Of a stretch of 64,000 nucleotides of DNA, positions 9,205 through 17,719 are shown piece by piece. Made by a program: the position numbers and the translations under genes. Numbering within the stretch: position 1 is the stretch's first letter; each line of letters begins with the position of its first letter. The notes beneath the pieces are model-generated. The model searched no databases and was not told the origin of the DNA. It saw only the letters and a program-made list of their open reading frames with translations. This DNA comes from Pseudobutyrivibrio ruminis DSM 9787 (GTDB taxonomy: Bacteria > Bacillota > Clostridia > Lachnospirales > Lachnospiraceae), in the NCBI RefSeq assembly GCF_900218035.1, contig NZ_OBMR01000005.1:1-64000 (forward strand). The letters run 5' to 3'.

Positions 9205-9906
9205 CTAGTAAACTATCTCATCCACACTCTTAGGATGCTCATTCAAAGTAATGTCCACAACCGTGCCTGATTTAACAGAAATAACTCTATCCGCCATTCC
9301 CGTGAGAGCATGATTATGAGTAATTACCACAACTGTTTTGCCCTTCTTCTTGCAAGTATCCTGCAAAAGCTTTAGAACCGCTCTACCTGTAGCATCATCC
9401 AAGGCACCAGTTGGTTCGTCACAAAGCAGTAGCTTAGGATTCTTTGCAAGGGCACGAGCTATTGCAACTCGCTGTTGTTCACCACCGGAAAGCTGAGCTG
9501 GGAAGTTATTCATTCTATCAGCAAGCCCTACCTGAGTCAGAATTTCCTCTGCTGGAATTGGATCACTACAAATCTGAGCAGCCAACTCCACATTTTCCTT
9601 AGCTGTAAGATTTCCAACCAGGTTGTAGAACTGAAAAACAAATCCCACATCATATCTACGATAGCTAGTCAGTTCCCTAGGAGAATAGCCAGACACGTCC
9701 CTATCAGCCAGATAAACACCTCCCGATGTAAGAGTGTCCATTCCTCCCAGGATATTCAAAATCGTAGTCTTACCTGCGCCGGAAGCCCCTACAATAATGC
9801 AGAACTCTCCTTCTTCTATTTCAAAATTAACATCGTGGAGAGCCTCTATCTTCACCTCTCCAGTCTTATATATTTTTCCAACATTCTTAAACTCTACAAA
9901 ACTCAT
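9205..9906 (-). CDS. ABC transporter ATP-binding protein (LolD/MacB type)
   Basis: ATPase of 233 aa for the adjacent permease. Walker A is GASGAGKTT (about 38-46), the Q-loop is in VFQFYNLVGNLT, the signature is LSGGEQQRVAIARAL, Walker B is LLLCDEPTGALD and the H-loop is VVITHNH. The protein belongs to the LolD/MacB-like subgroup that pairs with FtsX permeases. ATG 9906 is preceded by GGAGG. It is the first gene of the two-gene operon, and the 950-bp element A lies 110 bp upstream of it. Confidence 0.95.
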   Translation of the reverse strand: MSFVEFKNVGKIYKTGEVKIEALHDVNFEIEEGEFCIIVGASGAGKTTILNILGGMDTLTSGGVYLADRDVSGYSPRELTSYRRYDVGFVFQFYNLVGNLTAKENVELAAQICSDPIPAEEILTQVGLADRMNNFPAQLSGGEQQRVAIARALAKNPKLLLCDEPTGALDDATGRAVLKLLQDTCKKKGKTVVVITHNHALTGMADRVISVKSGTVVDITLNEHPKSVDEIVY

Positions 9907-10016
9907 GAAAATACCTCCGCCTATAACACAAAATGGTGGCTAGCAATTTAATAGTATCACATAAGTGTGACGCAATAGCGAAAAGTAGTGTAAGGATGCT
10001 GTATAAAATGCACTTT

Positions 10017-10180
10017 GTTTCAACCTGCTAGACACATAATATCTGCCAAGTTATGTCAGTCAAGGGCAAGCCTTTGGAGCTTCGCTCCCTTGACTTCATA
10101 ACTTTTGGCAGATAAATGTTAGTCAAGCAGGTTTGAAACTGGGACTGTGGCGAAGCCACCAGTGCTAAGGGAGTCGGGAG
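10017..10180 (+). repeat. Left structured arm of element A
   Basis: About 164 bp that fold into a branched hairpin. The outer stem GTTTCAACCTGCT (10017-10029) pairs with AGCAGGTTTGAAAC (10126-10139). A second stem, ATCTGCCAA, pairs with TTGGCAGAT. A third, GTCAAGGG, pairs with CCCTTGAC around an inner AAGC/GCTT hairpin. The arm then continues as GGACTGTGGCGAAGCCACC up to the first array kernel at 10181. A homologous copy in opposite orientation lies at 10802-10966. Stem bases differ between the copies but pairing is kept, which argues that the fold matters. No gene is visible within it. Confidence 0.8.
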
Positions 10181-10801
10181 GACACGCGGGCTTTCCAAAT
10201 CTTTAATTCGGCGTGTCTGTTTTGTAGGTCTCAGACACGCGCTTTGACCATACCTTCAATTCCGCGTGTCAATTTCTGGCTGCTCAAACACGCCGTTTTT
10301 CTATTTCTTTATTTGGGCGTGCTTTTTCTTCGCCTATGAGACACGCGGGTTCACTCTTTTTCAATTTTCGCATGCTTTTTGCCCTTCCAAGAGACACGCC
10401 ATTTCACCGTTTTCTCTTTTTCGCGTGCTTTTTACGCTTCCATGAGACACGCAAATTCGTGTTTTTTTCATTTCCGCGTGTCTGCTATACTTCCTTCGGA
10501 CACGAAGATTTGAGATATCCTGATTTCTTCGTGTCGCCAGTTTGCCTCTCAAACACGTAAATTCTACAATTCTCTTATTCTTCGTGTCGAAAATCTCTTC
10601 TTCTGACACGTAAATTAAAACATTTGCTCAATCTTCGTGTTTTTTTCACTCTCTCATAGACACGAAGATTTCAACTTTCTCTATGTCTTCGTGTCTATGA
10701 GCACTTTTACAGACACGTAGATTTCTGTTTTCCCAGTATCTTCGTGTCTTTTCACTTAAAACCCGACACGAAGATTCATCCCATCGCCAATTTTTCGTGT
10801 C
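10181..10801. repeat. Array A: 12 units of alternating GACACG / CGTGTC kernels, 53-bp period
   Basis: Forward kernels (GACACG or AACACG) start at 10181, 10234, 10287, 10340, 10393, 10446, 10499, 10552, 10605, 10659, 10712 and 10765. Reverse kernels (CGTGTC or close variants) start at 10212, 10265, 10318, 10371, 10424, 10477, 10530, 10583, 10636, 10690, 10743 and 10796. Every forward-to-reverse distance is 31 bp; every reverse-to-forward distance is 22 bp except one of 23. Sequence between kernels is not repeated but is pyrimidine-rich on the plus strand. In the first six units the kernel is followed inward by C, in the last six by A or T. The short open frames crossing it are artefacts. I know of no named repeat class with this design. 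Confidence 0.95.
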
Positions 10802-10966
10802 CTTCCCCTCCCCTAACGCTGGTGGCTTCGCCACAGTCCTAGTTTCAAACCTGCTTGACTACCCTTTATCTGTGGAAGGCTGGAGTGTCAATAGTGCGAA
10901 GCACCCGAAGGGCTTGCTATTGATACTACTGGCTTCCCAGATAAACTGTAGCCAGCAGGTTGAAAC
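10802..10966 (-). repeat. Right structured arm of element A (inverted copy)
   Basis: Inverted homologue of the left arm. Read on the minus strand, it begins GTTTCAACCTGCT (10966 downward), contains the stems TTATCTG/CAGATAA and TCAATAG/CTATTGA and an inner AAGCCC-TTCG-GGTGCTT hairpin, closes with AGCAGGTTTGAAAC (ending at 10842), and runs through GGACTGTGGCGAAGCCACCAG to the array. Compared with the left arm, the third stem has changed from GTCAAGGG/CCCTTGAC to TCAATAG/CTATTGA with pairing preserved. The two arms face inward and bracket array A symmetrically. Confidence 0.8.
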
Positions 10967-11065
10967 CAAAACCTTAGGCTAGCCTACATTTTAAACAGGC
11001 CGCAAACAAAAAAGGAACTTAGCCATAAAGCCAAGCTCCCTTTATAAATCCTTATGTAATTGCTG

Positions 11066-12760
11066 TTATTCTACGGAATTAATAAGAGCGAAGATTTCGT
11101 CCTTGATTTGTCCGTTTACTTTAAGTGCGTTCTCTCTACTATCCTGGTTTGAATAGAAGTAGAACTTAATCTTTGGTTCTGTGCCTGATGGGCGAATTGC
11201 AAACCATGAGCCATTGTCTAAGAAAAGGCGGATTGCATTCTGTGGTGGGATATCCTCGTATCCATTGATGTAATCAATAACCTTTTCAACCTTTGAACCA
11301 GCTACTTCTGTAGGAAGGTTCTCGCGGAACCACTTCATCATACGCTGAATACGCTGTGCACCAGGAATTCCCTCAAGGATGATGTTTGGTTCATCCTCTG
11401 CGAAGTAACCATACTTAGCGTAGATTTCCTGAAGAACATCCCAAAGAGTCTTGCCCTGCTTGCGATAGTATGCAGCTGCCTCTGCAACCATCATACCAGC
11501 TGAGATACCATCCTTATCGCGAATATCTTCGCAGATAGCGTATCCAACAGACTCCTCATAACCAAAGAGATATTTGTATCCATTCTCGTGAAGATATGGA
11601 ATCTTTCCGCAAATGTTCTTGAAACCTGTAAGTGTTTCAAACATTTCTACGCCATAAGCCTTTGCCATGATAGTAGAAAGTGTTGATGTAACGATAGACT
11701 TAACCATAGCTCCCTTTGCTGGAAGTGTGCCGGCATCCTTGTGTCCCTCAAGAACATAATTTACAAGAAGGTATCCTGTCTGGTTACCGTTAAGAGGTAC
11801 ATAGTTGCCCTCGCTATCACGAATCTCAATAGCAAATCTATCTGCATCAGGATCAGTAGCCATAAGAAGCTCTGCACCAAACTTGCGTCCATACTCCTCA
11901 GAAAGCTTGAATGCCTTTGGATCCTCTGGGTTTGGATATCCAACTGTTGTAAAGTTAGGATCTGGGTTCTCCTGCTCTGGGACGATTGTCCAGTTTGAGA
12001 AGCCTCTATCGTTAAGCATCTGTCTGAATGGAATTGATCCACATCCGTTAAGTGGTGTGTAAACAAGAGGAATAGAAAGATCAAGCTCATCACCTTCATG
12101 AATAGCTAAAGCTTCAATCTTATCAAGGTACTCTCTGTCATATTCAGCACCTAAAACGATGATTTTGCCATCCTTAACACCCTGCTCAAAATCTGATTTC
12201 TTGATGCCTGTCCAAATATCTACAGCATTGATGCACTCTGTCATACCATCTGCAATTTCAGATGAAACCTGACATCCATCATCCCAATATGCCTTGTAAC
12301 CGTTGTATTCTCTAGGGTTGTGGCTAGCTGTGATGTTGATACCTGAAACTGTACCAAGACGTCTAATCATAAATGCAAGCTCTGGTGTAGGTCTAAGATC
12401 TGGGAATACATAAACCTTGATTCCATTTGCTGCAAAAATACCAGCTGCAAGCTGAGAAAACTCCTTTGAAAAATGACGTGGGTCGTGTGCAATAACAACA
12501 CCCTTTTCGCAGGCTTCTTTACCCTTTGAAATGATAAAATCAGCAACACCCTGTGTAGCCTTACCAACAGTAAAGAAGTTCATTCTATTAGTACCTGCGC
12601 CAACCTTACCACGAAGTCCAGCTGTACCAAAAGAAAGATCCTGGTAGAATCTATCCTCTATTTCCTTTTCATCTCCAGCGATTCCCTGAAGCTCTGATTT
12701 TAATGGATCTGTATCTGAAAGCTTTTCAAGCCATTCATTGTAACGTGCTTTATAATCCAT
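11066..12760 (-). CDS. Phosphoglucomutase/phosphomannomutase, alpha-D-phosphohexomutase family
   Basis: A 564-aa enzyme that interconverts hexose-1-phosphate and hexose-6-phosphate. The catalytic phosphoserine loop is ITASHNPREYNG near residue 143, the metal-binding loop is ATDPDADR, the sugar-binding loop is GYEESVGY and the phosphate-binding loop is IRPSGTEPKIKFY. The length and motif set match the PgcA-type phosphoglucomutases of Firmicutes. I chose ATG 12760 because AGGAGG lies seven bases upstream; the nine-residue longer version starting at 12787 would overlap the transporter gene and has no ribosome site. It follows the CDF transporter gene closely (19 bp) and may be co-transcribed. 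Confidence 0.95.
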   Translation of the reverse strand: MDYKARYNEWLEKLSDTDPLKSELQGIAGDEKEIEDRFYQDLSFGTAGLRGKVGAGTNRMNFFTVGKATQGVADFIISKGKEACEKGVVIAHDPRHFSKEFSQLAAGIFAANGIKVYVFPDLRPTPELAFMIRRLGTVSGINITASHNPREYNGYKAYWDDGCQVSSEIADGMTECINAVDIWTGIKKSDFEQGVKDGKIIVLGAEYDREYLDKIEALAIHEGDELDLSIPLVYTPLNGCGSIPFRQMLNDRGFSNWTIVPEQENPDPNFTTVGYPNPEDPKAFKLSEEYGRKFGAELLMATDPDADRFAIEIRDSEGNYVPLNGNQTGYLLVNYVLEGHKDAGTLPAKGAMVKSIVTSTLSTIMAKAYGVEMFETLTGFKNICGKIPYLHENGYKYLFGYEESVGYAICEDIRDKDGISAGMMVAEAAAYYRKQGKTLWDVLQEIYAKYGYFAEDEPNIILEGIPGAQRIQRMMKWFRENLPTEVAGSKVEKVIDYINGYEDIPPQNAIRLFLDNGSWFAIRPSGTEPKIKFYFYSNQDSRENALKVNGQIKDEIFALINSVE

Positions 12761-12779
12761 AATTCCTCCTAAAACTAAA

Positions 12780-13886
12780 TTAATCACTTAAGTCGATGTC
12801 CAAGTTAAGATTAAATGTATATTGTGGATATTTTTCCTTAAGTGCATTATTAATACTTTCAAAAGTCTTTTTTCTATTTGGGTCATCGAATCTGATAACC
12901 ACATCAAAGTTGACACTCTGATTAGCTTCATCATAGTAGAATCCATGAATCTGCTTAACATAATCGAATGTCTTCACAAACTTTGAAAGCTCTTTTCTAA
13001 GTATATCAGCTGGAGAATCCTTTTTGTTTTTGCAGTAGATGCCGATTCCTTCAAGGCCAACACCTGTCTCCTGATATACCTTATGAAAGATTTGTCTTTG
13101 AAGCTGATCAAGATGAGCCATTCCCATATCCTCATCAACCTCTATATGTATCGAACCAACGTAACGGTTTGGTCCATAATTGTGTAAGCTAAGATCATAT
13201 GCCCCTAGAACTTCATCAAAGCTGACAACAGCTCTCTTCACATCATGAGAAAGCTGCATTTCAACACGCTCTCCAAGAATCTGTGAGATTGTTTCTGAAA
13301 TCATATCGTAGCCTGATTTGATGATGATAACTGAGATGATGGCACCAAGCCAAGCCTCAAGACTTATACCAAATACAATAAAAATGATTGCAGCTACAAG
13401 TGTTGTTGCAGAGATAACCGAATCCAGCTTTGCATCCTCACCAGATGCGATAAGTGAACCTGAATTAACACTCTCCCCAACTTTTTTAACGTATGTTCCA
13501 AGTACAATCTTTACAACTACAGCAACAGCCACAATAATAAGGCTTGCTGTGTTGTATTCTGGATACTGTGGCTCAATTATTTTCTTAATTGATTCGATAA
13601 GTGATGTTATGCCGGCATATGAAACGATAATTGCAATGATGGCAGCAGTGATATATTCAACTCTACCGTGTCCCAGTGGATGCTTTTTATCTGGTGCCTT
13701 ATTTGCAATTCTTGTACCGACAATGGTAATTACTGATGATAAGGCATCACTTAAGTTGTTTACTGCGTCAAGGACAATTGCAATTGATCCTGTAACAAGA
13801 CCAACAAACGCTTTAAATCCTGCCAAAAAGCAATTGGCAACAATACCAATCAAACTGGTTTGAATGATCTTTTTATTTCTGTCCAT
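12780..13886 (-). CDS. Cation diffusion facilitator (CDF) family transporter
   Basis: Divalent-cation/proton antiporter of 368 aa. The N-terminal part has about six membrane helices (residues about 10-205), with the metal-site motif LDAVNNLSDALSS in helix 2 and a KKHPLGHGRVEY loop typical of the family. The C-terminal cytoplasmic domain (about 210-290) has the ferredoxin-like CDF dimerisation fold with HNYGPNRYVGSIHIEVD. A tail of about 75 extra residues (about 295-368) resembles a second copy of the regulatory fold. The gene begins 1 bp after the HTH gene's stop. Zn, Mn or Fe are possible substrates; the sequence does not settle which. Confidence 0.93.
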   Translation of the reverse strand: MDRNKKIIQTSLIGIVANCFLAGFKAFVGLVTGSIAIVLDAVNNLSDALSSVITIVGTRIANKAPDKKHPLGHGRVEYITAAIIAIIVSYAGITSLIESIKKIIEPQYPEYNTASLIIVAVAVVVKIVLGTYVKKVGESVNSGSLIASGEDAKLDSVISATTLVAAIIFIVFGISLEAWLGAIISVIIIKSGYDMISETISQILGERVEMQLSHDVKRAVVSFDEVLGAYDLSLHNYGPNRYVGSIHIEVDEDMGMAHLDQLQRQIFHKVYQETGVGLEGIGIYCKNKKDSPADILRKELSKFVKTFDYVKQIHGFYYDEANQSVNFDVVIRFDDPNRKKTFESINNALKEKYPQYTFNLNLDIDLSD

Positions 13887-13887
13887 T

Positions 13888-14232
13888 TTATTTCTTATTC
13901 CTTAATCCCTTAACATAATTTGTAAGCTCTTCTTTTGTTTTCTTGTTGAGCTTTTCCATCTTTTTGAGTACAGCATATTCAGCAGTTCCTTCGCTGGCGA
14001 TGAGGAAATCTACCTCTCCTGCCCCTTTCGAAGGAATTGTGTCCTGAAGTAACTCAAAAGGTGAAACATCTAGTACGTCGCAGATTGCCATAATCTTGTC
14101 TGACGATGGATTTGTTTTCTTTCTCTTCCAATCGCTGATAGTGCTTTGTGCAATACCAGTCTTTTCAGCTAACTGAAGCTGAGAAACACCTTTTTCATCC
14201 ATCAACTTAAAGATACGTTCACTAATAATCAT
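13888..14232 (-). CDS. Small XRE-family HTH regulator
   Basis: A 114-aa DNA-binding protein. The helix-turn-helix (about residues 5-60) reads KGVSQLQLAEKTGIAQSTISDWKRKKTNPSSDKI, a classic Cro/CI-type domain. The C-terminal half is short, charged (KKMEKLNKKTKEEL) and probably a dimerisation helix. ATG 14232 has GAGGGG upstream. It is immediately followed by the CDF transporter gene, so control of that operon is plausible but not shown; I found no clear palindromic operator upstream. Confidence 0.88.
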   Translation of the reverse strand: MIISERIFKLMDEKGVSQLQLAEKTGIAQSTISDWKRKKTNPSSDKIMAICDVLDVSPFELLQDTIPSKGAGEVDFLIASEGTAEYAVLKKMEKLNKKTKEELTNYVKGLRNKK

Positions 14233-14310
14233 CCTAATACCCCTCCATAACTGTAAAATCCCACGTTAATAACTCTATTGTATATACGATAACACAATAT
14301 AACTTTATCC

Positions 14311-15450
14311 TCAAGACAACTGGTGATGTGACTGTTTTTCCACATACATCAGCTTGTCTATAAGTTCTTGGAACTGTTTAGCTGTAAGACTACTGTCGTG
14401 ATTGTAGCTTTGGAAGCCACAGCTTATGCCAACTCCCTGAGGCCAATTATTGCGAGCGCTCTGCTTTGCAACGTAATCCCTCACCTCATCTATCTTTTCG
14501 TTTATCTGATTCATGTCCAATTCATCAGTGATTACGCAGAACTCATCTCCCCCAAAACGTCCTATGGCTGCCGACCTTCCAAAGGTATCTACAAGAATGT
14601 CAGCAATAATTTTGATTGCCTTATCCCCTTCCTCATGACCCATACTGTCATTAATATCTTTGAAATTATCAACATCCATCATGATTGCAGTAAAGTCTTT
14701 TCCACTGGAAATGGAACTTTTAACCATGTCCTGCATTTTGATATCCAGCCCTCTTCGGTTTAGTACACCAGTGAGGTAGTCGATGTTTACATCCCTGCTT
14801 TGATAGTAGAAAAATACAATCAAACATCCCAAAGATATGCCTGCGTATGTGCAATCGATATTGGCAATGAATATCTGTAGCAGTGCTCCGATTAATGATA
14901 ACGCCGGCAAAAACAATACTGCTGTCTTGTATTCACTCATAATGTGCTTATTAAATACCAGCGCATAAACAAGCAACATGAAAATGAACAACAGCATAAA
15001 TCCTGCTCTTATAAAGAAGAATGGACCACGATAGTAAATACCATTTTCAAAATAGAAAAACCATTTCAGCCCGAACAACGCTGATATTGAAACGAATACT
15101 ATATTTAAAACTGCAAAGAGTTCGAAGCAATATCTGATTGGACGTCTATGCTTTAAATCTTCATCATCCATCCAGCAATCCAGATAATACATGGCGTACA
15201 ATATATCAAGTGGATCCAATAGGAAGATTAAAAAGTACCCCAGATATCCCAAGAATAAATACTTGTCTGGATACATCTCGCCTATACGACCAATAGTTTC
15301 AGATAGTAACAAAATCAGTGTGCATACAAGGATTGCCGAATACTTGCGCCCTTTCTGCAACCTGGAAATCTGATTTTGAAATATCAGCAGCAATATTAAT
15401 AAAAATGATGTAAAAAAATTAAGTATAACCCAGCTCTCTGCCTCAACCAT
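14311..15450 (-). CDS. Membrane-bound diguanylate cyclase (GGDEF)
   Basis: A 379-aa protein expected to make cyclic di-GMP. The N-terminal half (residues about 5-215) has about seven to eight membrane helices of an MHYT/7TM-like sensor, and the C-terminal half (about 220-375) is a GGDEF domain. The active-site loop is RFGGDEFCVI, intact, preceded by DYLTGVLNRRGLD and MMDVDNFKDINDSMGHEEGD. No RxxD inhibitory site is obvious five residues before the GGDEF. The gene is single, flanked by a terminator-like hairpin at 15483-15523. The signal sensed by the membrane part is unknown. Confidence 0.9.
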   Translation of the reverse strand: MVEAESWVILNFFTSFLLILLLIFQNQISRLQKGRKYSAILVCTLILLLSETIGRIGEMYPDKYLFLGYLGYFLIFLLDPLDILYAMYYLDCWMDDEDLKHRRPIRYCFELFAVLNIVFVSISALFGLKWFFYFENGIYYRGPFFFIRAGFMLLFIFMLLVYALVFNKHIMSEYKTAVLFLPALSLIGALLQIFIANIDCTYAGISLGCLIVFFYYQSRDVNIDYLTGVLNRRGLDIKMQDMVKSSISSGKDFTAIMMDVDNFKDINDSMGHEEGDKAIKIIADILVDTFGRSAAIGRFGGDEFCVITDELDMNQINEKIDEVRDYVAKQSARNNWPQGVGISCGFQSYNHDSSLTAKQFQELIDKLMYVEKQSHHQLS

Positions 15451-15482
15451 AAAAAGCCTTTCGTAATAGATCTTTAAAGATA

Positions 15483-15523
15483 AAATATGCTAAAACAAAC
15501 ACTCCGTTTATTTTAGCATATTT
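15483..15523 (-). terminator. Terminator-like hairpin after the Gfo/Idh gene
   Basis: Thirteen-base perfect stem AAATATGCTAAAA (15483-15495) with TTTTAGCATATTT (15511-15523). It sits between the end of the oxidoreductase gene and the start of the diguanylate cyclase gene. The stem is AT-rich with only a short T-stretch, so its strength is uncertain. Confidence 0.6.
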
Positions 15524-15544
15524 ATTGTGTAAAACTGTGAATTA

Positions 15545-16501
15545 TTAATTCGTTTTATCGATAATGCTCATTACCTGAGCACTGTATTTAAGCAATTGTT
15601 CATTAGCTTCAAAATCCTTCTCCTGAATGATGCGCTTGAATTCTGCAAATTCAAAGTAAAGTCTATGACTTCCATCCGATAGTGAAACCTCTTTTGTTTC
15701 TGTATCAGCATCATTGAAAAGAACATCGTATTCTGTCATACCATTTACATGAGGGTAAATACAGATTGTTGCATCAACACCCTGGATTGTAGATGGGCCA
15801 GGTGCCACACAATCCTTTGCTCCAATGCAAAGAACCTTGAAATTGCCATAATCTGCAGTTAGTACACCGCTTGTATCTACGCCCTTTTCCATATTTGCAT
15901 CATATCTTACAGAATCAGGCTCTCCAAATAGGCCAACCATTGCAGATATGTTGTACACATTTAAATCGCGAATAGCTCCTCCGTCATGAGCAGGATCAAA
16001 TACTGCTGGCACCATTTCGCCGCTGTGGAACTTGCTATATCTACTAGACATCTGGCTGTAGTTAAACACGCAAAGCTTTATATCACCAACCAGCTTAACA
16101 TCCTGCTGCAGCTGCTTGTAGGCTGGCATATGATAAATACTCATAGCCTCAAAATACATAACGTTATTGGCTTTTGCTAAATCCACAAGCTCCTGAAATT
16201 CAGCAAGACTCTTTGTAACAGGCTTTTCGCAGATTACATGCTTTTTAGCCTGAAGTGCTCTCTTTGTGTATTCATAATGCAAATCATTAAGTACACCTAC
16301 GTATACAACGTCAACGTCAGACTTAAGCATTTCATCATAGTCCGTAAATACGGTATCTAAATGATATTTTGCTGCCATGGCATCCAGCTTATCTTTGCTT
16401 TTCTCTCTGCCACAGATATAAATCTTTTCAAACTCAATCTCGTCAATAAACGAAAGCACTTCCCCAACAATAACACCATTTCCTGCTATTCCTAAAACCA
16501 T
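15545..16501 (-). CDS. Gfo/Idh/MocA-family oxidoreductase
   Basis: NAD(P)-dependent oxidoreductase of 318 aa. The Rossmann nucleotide-binding loop is GIAGNGVIVGEV at the N-terminus, and the family motif CEKPVTKS near residue 94 carries the conserved EKP. The C-terminal alpha/beta domain (about 125-310) includes the substrate-side DPAHDGGAIRDLNVYNI segment. ATG 16501 has GAGGAG upstream, and the gene follows the RsmH-type gene by 16 bp, so the two may be one transcript although their functions look unrelated. The substrate, likely a sugar or polyol derivative, cannot be predicted. Confidence 0.9.
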   Translation of the reverse strand: MVLGIAGNGVIVGEVLSFIDEIEFEKIYICGREKSKDKLDAMAAKYHLDTVFTDYDEMLKSDVDVVYVGVLNDLHYEYTKRALQAKKHVICEKPVTKSLAEFQELVDLAKANNVMYFEAMSIYHMPAYKQLQQDVKLVGDIKLCVFNYSQMSSRYSKFHSGEMVPAVFDPAHDGGAIRDLNVYNISAMVGLFGEPDSVRYDANMEKGVDTSGVLTADYGNFKVLCIGAKDCVAPGPSTIQGVDATICIYPHVNGMTEYDVLFNDADTETKEVSLSDGSHRLYFEFAEFKRIIQEKDFEANEQLLKYSAQVMSIIDKTN

Positions 16502-16517
16502 TATTCTCCTCGCTTTC

Positions 16518-17561
16518 TTACTGTTTTATTGCCCATCTCATCTTGGTAGATTTACTTCTAGGATTGATTCTGCATTCCTCCGCCGATGGACGTATCACAT
16601 CTGAAGAAACATCAGCATATACTCCTGCTTTCTTCAATTCCTTAAATGATTTCTTTACCAGCCTATCCTCTCCTGAATGGAAGGTAAGGATGGCAACTCT
16701 GCCACCTGGCTTTAAAATCCCTGGTAACTTTTCAAGGAATGAGTATAACACTTCAAACTCGCTATTAACGTCTATACGAAGTGCCTGGAATACTCTGGCA
16801 CAACTCTTTTTAATAGCCTGGTCCTTTTCATCCTTTGGAACCTTCCAAAGAGCCTCTGCAATTGCCTCTCGAAGGGCTGTGGTGGTGTCCATAGGATTCC
16901 CTTTTGCCATAAGTGTAAACACCTTGTGTGCGATTTCCTCAGCATATGGCTCATCTGAATTTTCTATCATCATCCCAACAAATTCTTCCTCAGTGATGTT
17001 GTGAAGACGTTCTGCTGCACTCTCACCATGGTCTGGATCTAGTCTTAAATCCAACGGGCCATCAATTTTATAAGAAAATCCGCGTTCAGGATTATCAATC
17101 TGCATTGAAGATACTCCTAAATCCGCAAGAACGAAATCAAACTTGCCTGCCTCTTCGGAAACTTTATCTATGTTTGCAAAATTGATAAGTCTAAACTGGA
17201 AGTTGTCCTCTCCGAAACCGGCGGTGCGCAAGCGTTCTACTGTTTTGGCAGATTCGATTGGATCAACATCCAAGCCGTACATAATGCCCTGCCCCTGAAG
17301 CTGCTCCAACATCTTTCTTGTGTGTCCACCATATCCAAGGGTGCAATCCAACCCCTGCTGCCCTGGCTGTATCTGCAAGAAATCAAGAATCTCCTGCACC
17401 ATAATGGAAATATGCATGCCAGCAGGTGTTGAACCCTTGCTGATTACATGCTCAATTGTATCTGCATATTTTTCAGGATTATGCTCTTTATATTTTTCCT
17501 CAAACTTTTTTGGATATTTTCCTGAGTAATGAACTCGACGTTTATGCTTTTTCTCTTCCAT
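16518..17561 (-). CDS. rsmH: 16S rRNA (cytosine(1402)-N(4))-methyltransferase, RsmH type
   Basis: SAM-dependent methyltransferase of 347 aa. The SAM-binding motif is GLDCTLGYGGHTRKML, followed by GLDVDP, and family signatures ADLGVSSMQIDNPERGFSYKIDGPLDLRLD and LTFHSGEDRLVKKSFK are present. The usual N-terminal HIPVLL is HISIMV here, and a Lys-rich extension of about 55 residues precedes it, making the protein longer than the usual about 310 aa. I chose ATG 17561, preceded by GGAG; the longer frame from 17636 adds residues without a ribosome site. It is not beside the cell-wall (dcw) genes that normally carry rsmH, so it may be a second, divergent copy. Confidence 0.85.
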   Translation of the reverse strand: MEEKKHKRRVHYSGKYPKKFEEKYKEHNPEKYADTIEHVISKGSTPAGMHISIMVQEILDFLQIQPGQQGLDCTLGYGGHTRKMLEQLQGQGIMYGLDVDPIESAKTVERLRTAGFGEDNFQFRLINFANIDKVSEEAGKFDFVLADLGVSSMQIDNPERGFSYKIDGPLDLRLDPDHGESAAERLHNITEEEFVGMMIENSDEPYAEEIAHKVFTLMAKGNPMDTTTALREAIAEALWKVPKDEKDQAIKKSCARVFQALRIDVNSEFEVLYSFLEKLPGILKPGGRVAILTFHSGEDRLVKKSFKELKKAGVYADVSSDVIRPSAEECRINPRSKSTKMRWAIKQ

Positions 17562-17719
17562 ATTTCTCCATATTTCTAATTTTTTCTTATTTAACAGATC
17601 TATTAAATTATAATATAAGGACTCAAACAGTATCAATAGGATTGAAAGTCCTACAGCAGTTTTGCTAAACTAATAGCTGGCGTTTTAAATATTTGACCTA
17701 CATACAAAGGGGGATACTT

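Noticed and set aside
10181-10801. CRISPR array
   Set aside because: Repeats are only 6-9 bp, alternate in orientation, and there are no cas genes in the window. The same holds for arrays B, C and D.
10336-10834. Short open reading frames across array A on both strands
   Set aside because: They follow from the array's low stop-codon content. The 53-bp period is not a multiple of three, so no conserved peptide repeat can result, and none has a good ribosome site.
10085-10890. Promoter-like TTGAC, 17 bp, TAAA in both arms of element A
   Set aside because: The spacing is right and it is present in both arms, but the -10 part matches the consensus at only three of six positions and the bases are explained by the conserved stems.
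12761-12787. Longer start for the phosphoglucomutase gene
   Set aside because: It overlaps the end of the CDF transporter gene and lacks a ribosome site; ATG 12760 has AGGAGG.
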